Source of the DNA: Stenocarpella maydis
Taxonomy: Eukaryota > Ascomycota > Sordariomycetes > Diaporthales > Diaporthaceae
DNA length: 64,000 nt
Assembly (NCBI GenBank): GCA_002270565.1
Contig: NQMI01000015.1
Coordinates: 434,365 to 498,364 of the forward strand
Direction of reading: 5' to 3'
The notes under the pieces are model-generated. The model saw only the letters and a list, made by a program, of their open reading frames with translations. It did not search any database and was not told where the DNA came from. The translations under genes were made by a program, and so were the position numbers. Numbering within the stretch: the first letter of the stretch is position 1; every line of letters begins with the position of its first letter. Shown here piece after piece: positions 1 to 11,560 of this stretch.

Positions 1-385
1 GCCTGCATTTGCACCTTAATTCAGACCTCTGCATTACCCTTATTCCTTACCCAAAAAGTATATAACTTAGTGCATTGGATAGCTTGATTTCTGAAGTTTA
101 TATGTACTTAATTTGGGCATTGCTAGGGCTATGGTTAGCTGGTTGCTTGGAACCAAAGATGGTGTGTTGGAAGGGCGAATTTTCCGGCATTTGCAAATTT
201 GCACCAGAGCCTACCGCAGCGTGCCCAGGGGTGAGACGACGTTGGAGGGTATATAAGGAGGGCTTACAGAAGCCCAACTTAATTCAATACAAAGTTGTCC
301 AGACCATTGTCAATCGTCTGAATTCGCCTTAGAGCACCATATTGCGACCCTGCCGAAACACACACACGCTGAACTGAATGCTATT
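1..385 (-). repeat. Long terminal repeat, copy 1
   Basis: Direct repeat partner of 14353-14736. I count about 13 differences, all but one transitions, as expected if both copies suffered RIP after insertion. This copy holds more A/T states than its partner. A TATA-like motif lies at 250-256. The pol domains are on the minus strand, so for the element this is the 3' LTR. The left edge is set by the window and may extend further. Confidence 0.8.
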
Positions 386-610
386 CTATAGCACAAATTC
401 ATCAGAAAACTATAGCTAAACTATATAAATTTTAAGCTACTATAAATTTTCATTCATTTTGGTTTTAGTTTAAGGGTTCTAGCAGGATTAGTATAGACGT
501 TTTTTGTAACGGGTGAATATAAGCCAGCGCTATATATTATCTATAGCTAAGCTAGGTTCAATAAGGAAAGAAAAAGTAGAAGGAAAATCCTATAAGTCCG
601 GAATCCGCGC

Positions 611-945
611 TCTTATTGAAAACGGGCCAGAGGGAGCGAGAGGACCAAAACCTCCACACACACAAAAAGGCACACGTTCTGCCAGAGCCCTGATCAAGCA
701 ACCACCTTAAGAGGAGCGTGGAAGGCAAGAAGAGGAGCCCCTAATGCAATAGGAGAGTTATAAGGGGAATAAATGGTGCTAAAAGAGGAGAGCAGAAGAA
801 GAGGGTATAAGAAAAGATTTTATAGTATACACATATATATCAGATAGATATAGATTTATAGGGTATAAAAAGATTGATTCTCTAGGACTAGAAATTTCTT
901 AAAAGCAATGCAGGAGGGTCCCTTTTTATAGCCTTGGAGGCGAAG
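611..945. repeat. Third copy of the nested-element LTR, solo and 3'-truncated
   Basis: Matches 3458-3800 and 10899-11215 in the same orientation but lacks their shared terminal segment. It lies between the gypsy LTR (1-385) and the antisense ORF region with no partner nearby, so a solo LTR or truncated insertion is likely. Confidence 0.6.
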
Positions 946-1689
946 CTGTAATGATCAGAAGGGTCTCCGAGTACGTTAAACCTGAAAGATCAAGGGTTTA
1001 TGTTCGGAATACGTTGTTAGGCGGTTATTAAGCAATATTTGTTAACTAACAATAATCACTAGCTATAAGGCTATCTAATACCGAGATTGAATACTTAAAT
1101 TAATAACTAAAGAGTCTGTTCTATAAAAGCTATCTACTATAGTGATAACCATATCTCGTATATATATTCTAACTCTTTAGTAGCTTGCAGGCTTGCATAC
1201 TGAGCCATCAAGCCATGGTATGAGGCTTAATGCTTCATCCTGCAAATGAGCTTATATGGCTTGCAATTAAGCGTTGCAAGCTAGACCCTAACCCTTAGTA
1301 GGGCTGGCCGTTACTAACCCATTAGGTGTTTAGCTGGCTTAGGGATTATCCCGCTAAGGTTAGGGGTGCTTTCTATAGTAGTTAGCCGCTAATGCCGGGT
1401 GGTTTATAACACTATCTCCCTCCTTACATCCTTTATCCCCAAAGTTGCTCTATAAGTAATTTTTCTGTTTATTTTATTTTCGTTTATGCCTTTCTAATCC
1501 GTTATATTATCTAGAGTTAGAGATTCTTAGGTCTTTAAGTTATCTTATCATTCTAAAAAGGTTAAGCAATATAATTCCCTATTATTCGCTATCTTGCAGG
1601 ATGCTATTATAATACATCCTTATTCTTCTTATATAGCATAAAGCATTAAGTCTTATGAGGTTTTAGACAGGGTTTCTAATTATTATAGT

Positions 1690-2150
1690 GAGTATATTCG
1701 GTAGCAGTAATCACAATATAATATTCTGGAGCTTAATAATTCAAAGGATTTTTTGTATATTTCAGCTTAGTATTAGAAGTTAGAGGATGAGATTAAGGAG
1801 TTAAAGGAGAGGCTGCTTTATCTTTATAAGTAGAAGCATATATAGTATAAGAAGATATTATAGGCTATTTATTATAGCTTATTAAATTTAGATTAGTTAG
1901 ATTATATAGAGAAGGAGGAGGCTGAAATAGAGCGGGCGCGGATTGCCAAACAATCCGCCAAGGCTGTATAGAGGAGTTCTATAAAGGAGGTTAGTAGAAT
2001 AATAGCGCAAGAGGCTTAACTGCATTTTAAGGGTAAGGTTAGTATTTTTAATTAGAGTTCTTTAATGGGTAATGGTATTAGCTGGTCTGAATTTATAGGT
2101 ATTAATAATAAAGGGGGTGCGCCTATAGGTAGCTTATCTAGTACCTAATT
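1690..2150 (+). pseudogene. Degraded coiled-coil ORF antisense to the gypsy pol
   Basis: On the plus strand, opposite to the pol of the surrounding element, a degraded frame shows a Glu/Lys-rich helical segment (K-L-E-D-E-I-K-E-L-K-E-R type), then Y-I-E-K-E-E-A-E-I-E-R-A-R and a tail with G-K-V-S-I-F and I-G-S-L-S-S. The same frame with the same tail occurs at 44560-44955, and the stops interrupting it are mostly CAG/CAA-to-TAG/TAA. Conservation of the frame between two separately mutated copies argues that it was once a protein-coding ORF. I do not recognise a catalytic domain. A coiled-coil accessory ORF is the most I can say. Confidence 0.5.
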
Positions 2151-2699
2151 TTATTACTGGGAATGAAATTTATATTAATGCTATCTGACTGGTTCTAGTT
2201 TCTAGCTGCTTCTTAGTCTACTAGTTATGCTATATTATCCTAATCTTATTTTCTTATTACTAGTACCCATTAAAGCATAGGGTGTGGATACTAGTATTCA
2301 TTCAGGTGGTTTTTAGGTATAACTAGTATTTGGGGTATTAGTTGGAAAGGATGACTAGCATTAGCACGTTTTTCTGAGGAGGTAACTGGTAACTGGTTTT
2401 AGTTGTCCTTATTATGACTAGTCTTCTGTTGGTTATCTGCCTTGTTTCAGCTGTAGTAAAGACTGGGGTTCGTTGTGTAGTTTTATTATAACGTTGGTCT
2501 GTTGTGGTTCATTATGTGTAAGGCTTCTAGGCTGTATTCCTGGCTCCTAGGGCTGTTTTGTGGTGGTTTGCGTGTGGTACCTTTTGAGTTCATTGTAACA
2601 GTAGGTCAAATTTTAGGCTGGTTCCCATGTATTCTCACTGGAATTATAGCCTTTCCATTTGATAAGGTACTCCATCATTCCTTAGTGCTATCTTGAGTC

Positions 2700-3446
2700 C
2701 ATAATATTTTCTACTTTATATTCCTTATTATATTTATTAATAGTTTTAATTTATATTTCTAGTTTTATATTTTCTAGTACTAGTTTAAGAAGTAAAATAT
2801 AAAAGTTATTGTATTATTTTATTCCCTTAAATAATAAAAGTTTATAGTTAGTATCTAATTATTTTTATAAAATTTTAAAGAGGCTGATTTTCTTATAGTT
2901 AAGTTTATTACTAGGTTACTTAGTTTTAATATTTTAATAAAGAAGTTAAACCTTATCTCCCTCCTTAAGAATTAGTCCCTTAATTCTTTTCTAATTTATA
3001 TATTTCATTATTTATTCCTATATAAAAGAAAGTTCTACTTAAATATCCTTCTAGATCTATCTAATTTATATTACTTTCTATTCTGCTGATTCTACTAAAG
3101 TGTTATCTAGCAATAATTTGTAATATGCCTAAGGTTTGTATCCATAGAGTGTAAAGAAAGATAACTGTTTAGTTGTGCTAGTAGTTGCGCTATTATAAGC
3201 AAACTGTACTAGTGGTAGCAATTTAACCTAATTATCCTATAATTAATTAATATAGTATTAAAGGTATTATTCTATAATCTAGTTAATTTATTCTATTTAT
3301 CTATCTGTTTACAGATATATTTCTATTAAAAGCTTGTGCTTTACTCTAAGTTGCTTCATTAGTAACTTCTAGAAGTTTAATATAAAGAGCTTATCTCTAT
3401 TTAAGATGATTTTATATAGCATCCTATAGTTGCTTATAATAGTTTA
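2700..3446 (-). pseudogene. Ty3/gypsy integrase, C-terminal part (continuation across the nested insertion)
   Basis: From ~3440 downward the minus strand continues the integrase core: a R-D-K-L-F segment, K-H-K-L, then T-D-R-stop-I-E (family form T-D-G-Q-T-E-R, holding the catalytic Glu), then a long C-terminal part with Y-N-S-A-T-T-x-T-T-K-Q-like and G-D-K-V-like segments usual for chromovirus-type gypsy elements. Stops mostly sit where Gln or Trp codons are expected, which is the RIP signature. A homologous, also degraded, C-terminal piece lies at 45420-45945. Confidence 0.8.
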
Positions 3447-3860
3447 TAAAAATATATTGAAAACGGGCCCAGAGGGGAGAGCGAGAGGACAAAACCTCCA
3501 CACACACAAAAAGGCACACATTCTGCCAGAGCCCTGATCAAGCAACCACCCCAAGAGGAGCATGGAAGGCAAGAAGAGGAGCCCCTGACGCAATAGGAGA
3601 GTTATAAGGGGAATAGAGGGTACCAAAAAGGAGAAGCAGAAAAAGAGGGCATAAGAAATAGTTTCACAGTACATACGTATATATCTGACAGATATAAATT
3701 CACAGGGTATAAAAAGATTGATTCTCTAGGACTAGAAATTTCTTAAAAGCAACGCAGGAAGGCCCCTTCTTATAGCCTTAAAGGGAGGGGAGGGGGGATG
3801 CTAAGGCTGGTTTTCCTCCAGATTCCGAAACATGCCGGTTCCCCTAGACCCTGGAACACA
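3447..3860. repeat. LTR-like repeat of the nested element, copy A
   Basis: Shares a long block with 616-945 and 10899-11290: a purine-rich start around AACGGGCCCAGAGG, a CACACACAAAAAGGCACAC segment, a TATATCTGATAGATAT-like centre, and an end near CCGGTTCCCCTAGACC. Copies A and C also share the final ~60 bp, which the copy at 616-945 lacks. Confidence 0.7.
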
Positions 3861-4136
3861 CCCCTTTCCAGACCATTATAAAGAACAAGCAATAGTCCGC
3901 CTAAAACAACCAAAATTACTTTCCTCCTCTAATCAGATAAGCCACCCAAATTCACTCTATTGGACCCTTTATAGCTCTTAATTCCTGGCCCGCTTATCCC
4001 TACTCTCATTCTGCTACAGCATGCTCGGTCTGCAATCCTTCTCCTCTCGCTCAGCCGCCTTTTTGTAAGCCTAAGATTAATGGCTATTACTAATCACCGG
4101 CATAGGAACCCAGCAATTTGCTTCCTCAGTCCCCAC

Positions 4137-5662
4137 CTACTTGCTTGCATTCTGGTTATGCTCCTGAATCATTATGATTCTTATTGCAGCGGGCGATGGG
4201 CAATGTGGTAGCAGCGTAGCCAGAATAAAGAACAGAGATGATAATAAAGACCTTGAGATACCCGATTGCTTAGGGGTTATCCCACCCATATTCATATTTC
4301 CTTCTGGGGATATATTCCTAATGCTTGCCTCCAACATCTGCTGTAAGAGAAGTTTAATAGGGTTACCCTGCGGCATTCCGGCCCTGCTCCAATTAGGCGT
4401 CTGTAGAGCAGTTCTTGCTTCACTTAGTATCCCAAGACTATCTTCTCCATATGTCCATGCTCCATCTGCCTAAGGCAGAGGCTTAGGTATCTTGGATGGG
4501 TTCTTGTGAAGTCCAAGCTTAGATATCATAATTAGATCCTTTATAGCCGCACTAGGTGTCTTAGATGTTAGGATAGGTGGCTGGTTCTTCAAGCTGTTAG
4601 GGGCAATAGGAGTTTTGCTCGATCTGGAAGTCCGGACGTTAGTAGGCCTTAAAAGATCAGCCTTATTAAATCTTGCTATAAGGAAGCCTAGTAGATTTTG
4701 TCCCAATTCTGATCCCATACTGGGTATAGCGTAATACTTGGTCTCCCCCTTATTTATCCCTAAGATATTAGCTTAAGAGTATACGATATTCTTTCCTGCC
4801 ATGAGCCTCTTATACTTATTGTAGTTAATAACTGGAGTATTCTGGACGCCCCTGATCGGACGCCTGGATCCATTGATTTCCGATCAGATAGCAAAACCCT
4901 AGATAAGAGCTAAGGCTTTCTCAGCAGGCAAGCTAGGAGGGGCAGATTTGAGCAGCCTGGTCTTAATTCAGTCTCCGAACTCCCAGCCATTCTTTCTATG
5001 ATTTTCTCAGAAGAAAAAGGCAATATAGGTGGCTACAAGGAGTCTATAGGCAGTTGATCCCAGCTGTGGTGTGACCTTTACTTGGATCGCTGTGCATGCC
5101 TGTTTTGAGAATCCTTTAGGTAGCCTAAGGGTAAGGAAGTATGCAACGCAGTCCCTTATACGGGGGTATATCCTATTATAAGTTCTCCAATCAGGATGAG
5201 TGTTGATTATACTGAGTCGTTTGGTATCCCTATTGAAGATGCTTAATATCTAATGGCCTGGGGTATATATGACTTGGATGATGAACCTCTGGCTGTCCTT
5301 TAGTGAGTAGTATCTCTATAATCTGGGGGGTTCTCCGTTGACATTATAGGTTATGGGCACTATAAAGACCAGGTTGCTAAAATCAATTAGCTGCCAATTA
5401 ATAAGCCCCAGAATATAATTAGTATGCAGGCATGCCTCTTGAGCTAGGAGACCTTCTGCATTATAAAGGGTTATGAGGAAGTCGCCATAGTGAGTGCTAA
5501 ATAGGTTCTTCTGCCCAGGGGGGTCTTTGAACTGAGGATAGGGATTGATGCCTCGAAAAATACCATCACCCCTGCACATAATATTATGCCCCTATTTTTG
5601 GCTCTGAAAGACTGGTGGTTGTACTGAAAGTTCTGATATTTAAAAGCTTGGGAGAGTCCCAT
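4137..5662 (-). pseudogene. Unrecognised degraded coding region in the nested element
   Basis: Successive minus-strand open pieces (5662-5471, 5579-5316, 4718-4470, 4376-4137) and the sequence between them read as one composition-consistent protein with scattered TAA/TAG stops and at least one frame change. Segments such as L-R-L-P-K-G-F-S-K-Q and L-L-Q-Q-M-L-E-A-S look protein-like. I do not recognise the family. It may be the 3' cargo of the nested element. Confidence 0.35.
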
Positions 5663-6539
5663 GTTGTGAGGATTCTGTTTTCAAATGGGCTTTTGTTGGT
5701 TTGCATAGCTTCGTGATCCCAGTTTCCTTAATTATAGATGTTGCATGGGTTGGGAAATCTTAGCTGCTATATAGGGTTAATATCATTAAAATTTTTATGA
5801 AGGGTAATGCTGAAAGTTGTGCTTTGAGGCTAACCTGATTAGAAGGGTCTGGGTACTCAATAGTAGGCACAGGGGCGTCGGGATCGTTCATGGGGCTGAC
5901 TTAGCCTTTTGGACTGTTGATAGCTATAAACTGGATTAATGGGGATCCCTTCTTCTTTCCCTTACCTTTCTTTGTTATTTACTGGTTAAGGAAGATATCT
6001 TTCTGATCAGTCGGATTGGGGAAAAGGGTGCTAAGGCAAGGAGAAATTAGGTGATAGAGGGGAGGTAATGAGTTTTGAGGGTAGAGTTAATGGTTGTAGC
6101 AGCTTTTAAGTCTTAATAATGCAAGTTGTGCTGTGCTGATTGAGATCAGCTAAGGTATGGTGGTTATGGAAGAAGTAGTTAGGTTGGAGGTTATAGCAAA
6201 AAGATGGGCTTTTATTAGAAGGGGAGCCTTAAGATGGGTAAATCACTTAAGCTAGTGAATTACTCAACTTCCTTCCCTTTTCTACCAGATAGTAACCTTT
6301 ACTGCTTTAAATGCTTCTAATAAGAGCTCCCCTTTCTAACTTTTCATATTTAAAGTCGCTTTTCCCCTACTGATCCTTTTCTTCAACTTCCCCCTAATAG
6401 CATTATTAACTATTAATTATTAATCTCATTATTAAACTGTTAAGCTCTCTGATTAGATGAGCTTTGCTATTGCTATGTCTTCTCCTCTTTAACTGAGCTA
6501 AGAAGAGAAGGGAAAGGGTAAGGAGTAATTGCCTTCTAT

Positions 6540-7362
6540 TGTTAGGGTCTTCAAAATGTATAATCCTCCTCCTATCTATAAAGAGGGCATCTGTACTTAT
6601 TTTCAGCCGAATGCAATCCTTTTATAAAACTAGGTCCATGAATTACTGCTTTATAAGGCCTTTGCAATAAATATCAAGATGTACAACCTTAAGGGCAGAG
6701 GTAAGGGTCTTTATATCCTATAGACTCTCTCCTTAATATATAAATCTGAGCTACTCAAACTATTCTTTCCCTTCCTAAAAGCCCCAGAGGCTTGCAAGTA
6801 CCTATAGTCTTGCCTTAGCACTCTAATTAAAGGAGGTCCGAATGATGTTTTTGTTAAGCATACAAATAGTAGCCCTTATGAGAAGTATATATCTTAACTA
6901 TGCTAGGGGAATGACCTTCATTAGGGCCCGGCTCTCCTTATCGCCTTCTTTGGTTGTTATAATGCAAACCCGTGCAACTGTTATATGCAGCAGATAGGGA
7001 CTAACTGCAACCGAATAACTCTCTAAGGCATCATCCCCATTATAATCCCTTTCTTTAAGTGCTAATCGCTCCAAGGATTTCAAGATAATGCTTATATTAA
7101 TTATATCTACCATATTGAGGGTTACCTTTGCGATTTCAAGATGCTAAAGATTTCCGAGAGCAGTTACAACTGCATTACCAACACGCATCCCGATCTAATC
7201 AACAAGCCTCCAAACATACCTCCTTCAGAGCTCTCGCTAGGCAAATACACTAAGGCAGCCACTAAGATAGGATATAAGGAAACTCACGCAGATGCCATAG
7301 GCGAGATCACCAGACGTATGCCCAGGAAGTTCAAGTACAAGCCCACGGATCTCCAGTCATAA
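6540..7362 (+). pseudogene. Degraded Cys-rich ORF in the nested element (possible DUF3716-type)
   Basis: One plus-strand frame runs through 6540-7362 with stops mostly at CAG/CAA/TGG-derived positions. It contains N-P-C-N-C-Y and T-N-C-N-R at ~6965-7010 and ends in a clean 73-codon stretch (7141-7362) rich in Lys and Pro. Paired Cys motifs of this kind occur in DUF3716 proteins associated with fungal repeats, but the match is by eye and weak. It is on the opposite strand to the retropepsin. Confidence 0.3.
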
Positions 7363-7510
7363 TCATAAGGTAATCAGAAGGATTAGGCAAGGCTAGGGTA
7401 GATTCAGTTTTTCAGGTTACCAATACTTCTTTTAGCAGTAAATCAAGAACTAATGATTTTTATCTCACATATGGTCCCAAGAGAAGTACACTTATCTAAT
7501 CAGAAACATA

Positions 7511-7582
7511 ATGTTATCTTAACTTTTTTATATCTTAACTTTTTTATATCTTAACTTTTTTATATCTTAACTTTTTTATATC
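7511..7582. repeat. 16-bp tandem repeat
   Basis: The unit TTTTTTATATCTTAAC is repeated about 4.5 times without apparent mismatch inside an otherwise RIP-damaged element. An undamaged array suggests recent expansion by slippage. Confidence 0.9.
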
Positions 7583-8039
7583 TCATCCCAGAATTCATAT
7601 TCCTTCAGCTTGGGGTCATCAGGGTCGATAAGCGGAATGTCCACATGCAGTATTATCCTTTAAGTCTAATTAGCTAAATCCGATAAGTCTGAATCATATA
7701 AGCTATCTATATCCGAGTATGCCTGCGCTTAGAGGACCATCCAGCCAGAAAGAGACCAGTCTTAGTACCAATTATTATCATCCTAATCAGGGGTAGTAGG
7801 ACGGAGTGTATTGTCCAGTATGTCTAGAAAGACATTATGTCCGGCTACCTCTGATAGCTTCCTCCTAGTTTATTGACTTTTAGGAGGGTTGTCCTCCTAA
7901 AGAAAAGGCACCTCCGGCTCCCAAATTCCCCTCTTATAGATGAATTTCTTTAGGCATATTGGGGGATAGGTCCTATTAATAGTGATCTGCCCCCTTTTCT
8001 AGGTCTGGCTGGAATCAGGTTGCAGGTCTCTGGGGTATA

Positions 8040-8600
8040 CACCCATCCAAATAGAAGACTGCTTTAGTAGCAGCCACCTAAAAGGGCTTCTAGTTCCTCC
8101 TCCCCAGCCTATATATTACTTATAACCCATTAAGAGTAATATATGCAAAAAGAAACCCCCTTAATTGCTTAAAAGTTAAATTCATATCTAAAAGAAAGGC
8201 ATCCCTAAAAGGATGTTATAGGTGGTATTATGCGTTTCATCATCCATAATAAAGAAAATAGCCCTTGTCTTATTATAGCTAATGCACACCCACTCCTTAG
8301 TTACTTCTAATTAATGCAAGTAATAGTTCATTATAAATTATAGAGTTTATATCTTAGAGTGAAGTATAGGATAACTTATTCCAGCGGTAATAGGATAAAG
8401 GAAGAAGATTCATTTTAGCACTTATATCCAGCAGGGCTGGGAGGATCTTATAGCTCTCTAAAGCAATCCTAACATTTAGGTAGGCAGATTTGCAGCAACC
8501 ATAATTCACCACATTAGTAGTTTAAGATAATATTAAATTTACCTTATACCTAATGATATGCATCTAATTAGAGCTCAAGCATTACTCATATTCAATTTTG
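8040..8600 (-). pseudogene. Retropepsin-like aspartic protease remnant
   Basis: The minus strand reads a stretch typical of fungal gag-protease polyproteins: L-N-V-R-I-A-L-E, then L-P-A-L-L-D-x-x-A-x-x-N-L-L-P-L-S. The catalytic D-T-G-A-E has become D-I-S-A-K (8417-8428 for the first four residues), each step a C-to-T or G-to-A change. Downstream is a G-V/P-F-x-D-A-F-L-L-D-M-x-L-T-F segment resembling the G-M-P-F-L block of the fold. Several stops interrupt the frame. Upstream on the same strand (8600-9030) is a Lys/Ser-rich gag-like segment. Confidence 0.6.
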
Positions 8601-9479
8601 GATAAAGCAGAGACCATACTAAGTCCTAGACCTGTAGCTCGAGGCACATCCCTATCTGGGACTGGCTCGAAAGGCCACTCATCAAGAGAGGTATTATTCC
8701 TGCGAGCAAGGAGCTTTCTAATCAGAATAGCATTAGTCTCGCTAAGCGCGAGAATATCTAAAATTGGCATTTTGATCGAGGTAGCGAGGATAGCGTCTAT
8801 AGCCTTAGCTTTAGGGGTCTGGGGGATTAGGGGTCCTTATTTAGGCTTAGCTTTAGTTGATTTTTTAGTCTTGCTTAAACCTATTAGATCACCCTTTGTT
8901 TTACTTTTCCTATCCCCAGCCATAGTGGAAGTCTCTTGCTGCATTTCTAGTATTACCTCCTCTTCATCAGAAATCATTCTTCAGTTCCCCAAGAGATATA
9001 TTGCCCTTAAGTTCGGGGCGGCTAGCGATTAGAGACTAATATCTCTAAACGCAAGGTAAGCTCATCCTTCCTTTTTAAAGCAAAAATTCCAGACAGCCTC
9101 TAGCAAACTTCTCAATGCCACAATATTCCATATCCCTATAGAAAGCTATAGCTATAGGATTAAGCTGATTAGACCTGCCTTTGCAAATATCCTCTTAAGA
9201 GCTAAGGAATAGCAAGGTCTAAAGGGTAGTGTTTCCAAAGGGCATTGAAGGTATGATAGGCTGAGAAGTCGCCTAAATAGGTAGCATAGGAGCATAATGC
9301 TCCTAATCAGAGGTCCTAGATGGGGTAGGGGCAGGTTCCTAAGGAGACCGGCGTCCTTAAGGTAGACCTTTCTTTAATAAGAGCCCCCTTGCCTTATCTA
9401 CATCCTGCTCCCTTCCCCTAGAGGGAGAACCTCCAGTAGATGGGGGAGTAAAATGAATATCCCCTATTAGAAAAATGGA

Positions 9480-9860
9480 AAATATAGGTCCTAATCTATC
9501 CCTCGCTATAATAACAGAGGCAAATGTTTCTCTACACTAGCGCTACGGCTAAAGAGGCGAGGTACAAGTGCTATCCGAGATTGTTGAATGTTTCTCTATA
9601 ACAAGCATATCCAGGAGAAGCAAAGGCGTAAGTGCTGTTCAGGGTCCGCAGAGATGCATATAGGACAGGTTAGGTCCTGATTACTCCCTCGCGGTGATAG
9701 TGAAGTTGAATGTTTCTTAATACCAAAGGTCCTTTAGGAGAGGCGAGATGCAAGTGCTATCTGAAGGTGTCAAATGTTTCTCTATACCAGGCGTGTCCGG
9801 AAGAAATAAGGGTATAAGTGCTGTCCGAAGTTCACTGAGATGCATATAGGAATAACTAGG
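9480..9860. repeat. Higher-order tandem repeat
   Basis: The motif AATGTTTCTCTA, followed ~50-60 bp later by AAGTGCT(A/G)TCC, recurs four times. Pairs of units are grouped into a longer period of about 190 bp that ends each time with GAGATGCATATAGGA. Units differ mostly by transitions. It lies upstream of the retropepsin remnant on that strand and may be part of the element's gag region or leader. Confidence 0.65.
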
Positions 9861-10887
9861 TACGATTAGAGTAAAAGGTATTAGTATAGAAGGTTACATC
9901 AAGTATCATGAAGTCTTGCTATGGGCAAAGGCGGGAGCTACTCAACCGCTAGTCTTATAGGAGAGGATAATATAGATACCCAGAATACCCTTATGCTGCT
10001 AACACCAGCCATCCTGACCGCAGGGGGTGCCAATAATAGCAGAAGCTCCGAGCTTACTGATCAGAAGGACAGCGGTCAGTAGGGCAGGAACCTCTTCAGC
10101 TCCCTACAGAAGCATGCAACATTCAGTACCGCTATCGCCCGACCCAATATTGTATGATATCAGATAATATCTCGGATATAGTGTTCAATAGGGTAACCAG
10201 ATGTTGTAATGATAACTCGAAAGGGAAAACTGAAGAGGGGCCTAATTGGTTAAACTGGGGCTCCATTATACCCAGTTTACCCATATTAAGGAATTAGCAT
10301 GCTGAACCTTCAGGTACTATATCTAAGGGCAAGAGAGTTTCGGGTAATATAAGCGGTTGGGATCCACCAAACCTTCTTGATACCAGTCCTTTATATCCCT
10401 TCTAAGGAAATGAGCCCTAATTAGATGCCGTTAAATCCGATCGGAATGAATTTCTGAGGCCTAAGGATACAAATCCCTCAGTAGCTTTTCCAGGAACGTG
10501 TGGCTAGGCCAGAGGTTCCGTACTTTACTACCGAATTGGGTACGCCGGGAGGGGGTCCAAGATATAGCCGAGGTGATAAAGTCAGCTCGGTATAGAGATC
10601 AGACCAGCCTTGCATATACTTGCTCTTATTGCTACTGGGTTAACTATGGGCGACTCGGGAAGGTAAATCTGGCCTTCACATAATAGCAAAATCCTCTATT
10701 AAGAGCGAGAGGGCGCTATAGCTCTAATTAGAATCAAATGGTATCAGAAATATGGAGATTCACTCCCCCAAAGTGGCCAATAACCTCATAAACAAAACAG
10801 GGAATCCAGGCCCAAAAGCTAAGAAACTTCATAATAGCCAAAGAAACCTCATTAGCCGAAGAAACCTATATTCAATTCATAGGGCAG

Positions 10888-11300
10888 ATACTAGTAAAAA
10901 TGGGCCCAGAGGGAGAGCGAGAGGACAAAACCTCTATACACACAAAAAGGCACACTTCTGTTAGAGCCCTGATCAAGCAAACACCCCAAGAGGAGCGTGG
11001 AAGGCAGGAAGAGGAGCCCCTAACGTGATAGAAGAGTTATAAGGGAAATAAAGGGTGCTAAAAAGGAGAGGCAGAAAAAGAGAGCATAAGAAATAGTTTC
11101 AAAGTATATATGTATATATCTGATAGATATAAATTTATAAAGTATAAAAAGATTAATTCTCTAGGACTCGAAATTTCTCAAAAGCAAAGCAGGAAGGCCC
11201 TTTCATAGCCTAGAGGGAGGGGGGGGATCCAGGCTGGTTTTTCTCCGGATTCCGAAACATACCAGTTCCCCTAAACCCCAGAACCATATAATGCAAGTCT
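10888..11300. repeat. LTR-like repeat of the nested element, copy C
   Basis: Direct repeat of 3447-3860, diverged mainly by transitions. It is followed at ~11300 by the resumed gypsy integrase reading frame, which fixes the outer edge of the nested insertion to within a few bases. Confidence 0.7.
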
Positions 11301-11560
11301 TTTAGTGGGCTGGCTTTTTTATATAGTATGAAGTATGCATACTTGCTTAATCCACAAACTATTACTAAAATACTATTATATAGTACTCTAGTTAAGGGTT
11401 CTCATAAGAGAGGTAGCTTAATGATAAAGTCCAGGCTAATAGATGACCATACAGCCATAGGTACTAGTAGAGGTTTTAATAATTTATATAGTTTATATCT
11501 AGAGGCCTTATTTTCATTATATAAGTTATATTTACTAATAATATCCTAAACCTTTTTCTT
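11300..11560 (-). pseudogene. Ty3/gypsy integrase, N-terminal part of the catalytic core (split by the nested element)
   Basis: The minus strand reads the start of the integrase core: a W-S-S-I-S-L-D-F-I segment holding the first catalytic Asp (around 11421-11444), followed by a segment like I-L-V-I-V-x-x-L-S-K-Y-A-Y-F at ~11335-11365, where the second Asp region has become C-G. The reading ends at ~11300 where nested-element sequence begins. It continues logically at ~3440 on the same strand. Confidence 0.8.

Larger units (their letters stand above)
3447..11300 (-). mobile_element. Nested LTR retroelement with retropepsin and unassigned cargo ORFs
   Basis: Direct repeats of roughly 400 bp at ~3447-3860 and ~10888-11300 flank a ~7 kb interior and sit exactly inside the integrase of the outer gypsy element. 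An ATATA-like 5 bp sequence is present at both borders, consistent with a target duplication, but the LTR edges are not certain. The interior has a retropepsin-like segment on the minus strand (~8040-8600). I could not find RT, RNase H or integrase motifs in it. It also has a Cys-rich frame on the plus strand (~6540-7362) and a further long minus frame (~4137-5662). This looks like a non-autonomous LTR element. Confidence 0.65.

Noticed and set aside
9480..9860. CRISPR-like array
   Set aside because: Repeat spacing is irregular, units are diverged, and the sequence is in a eukaryotic retroelement.
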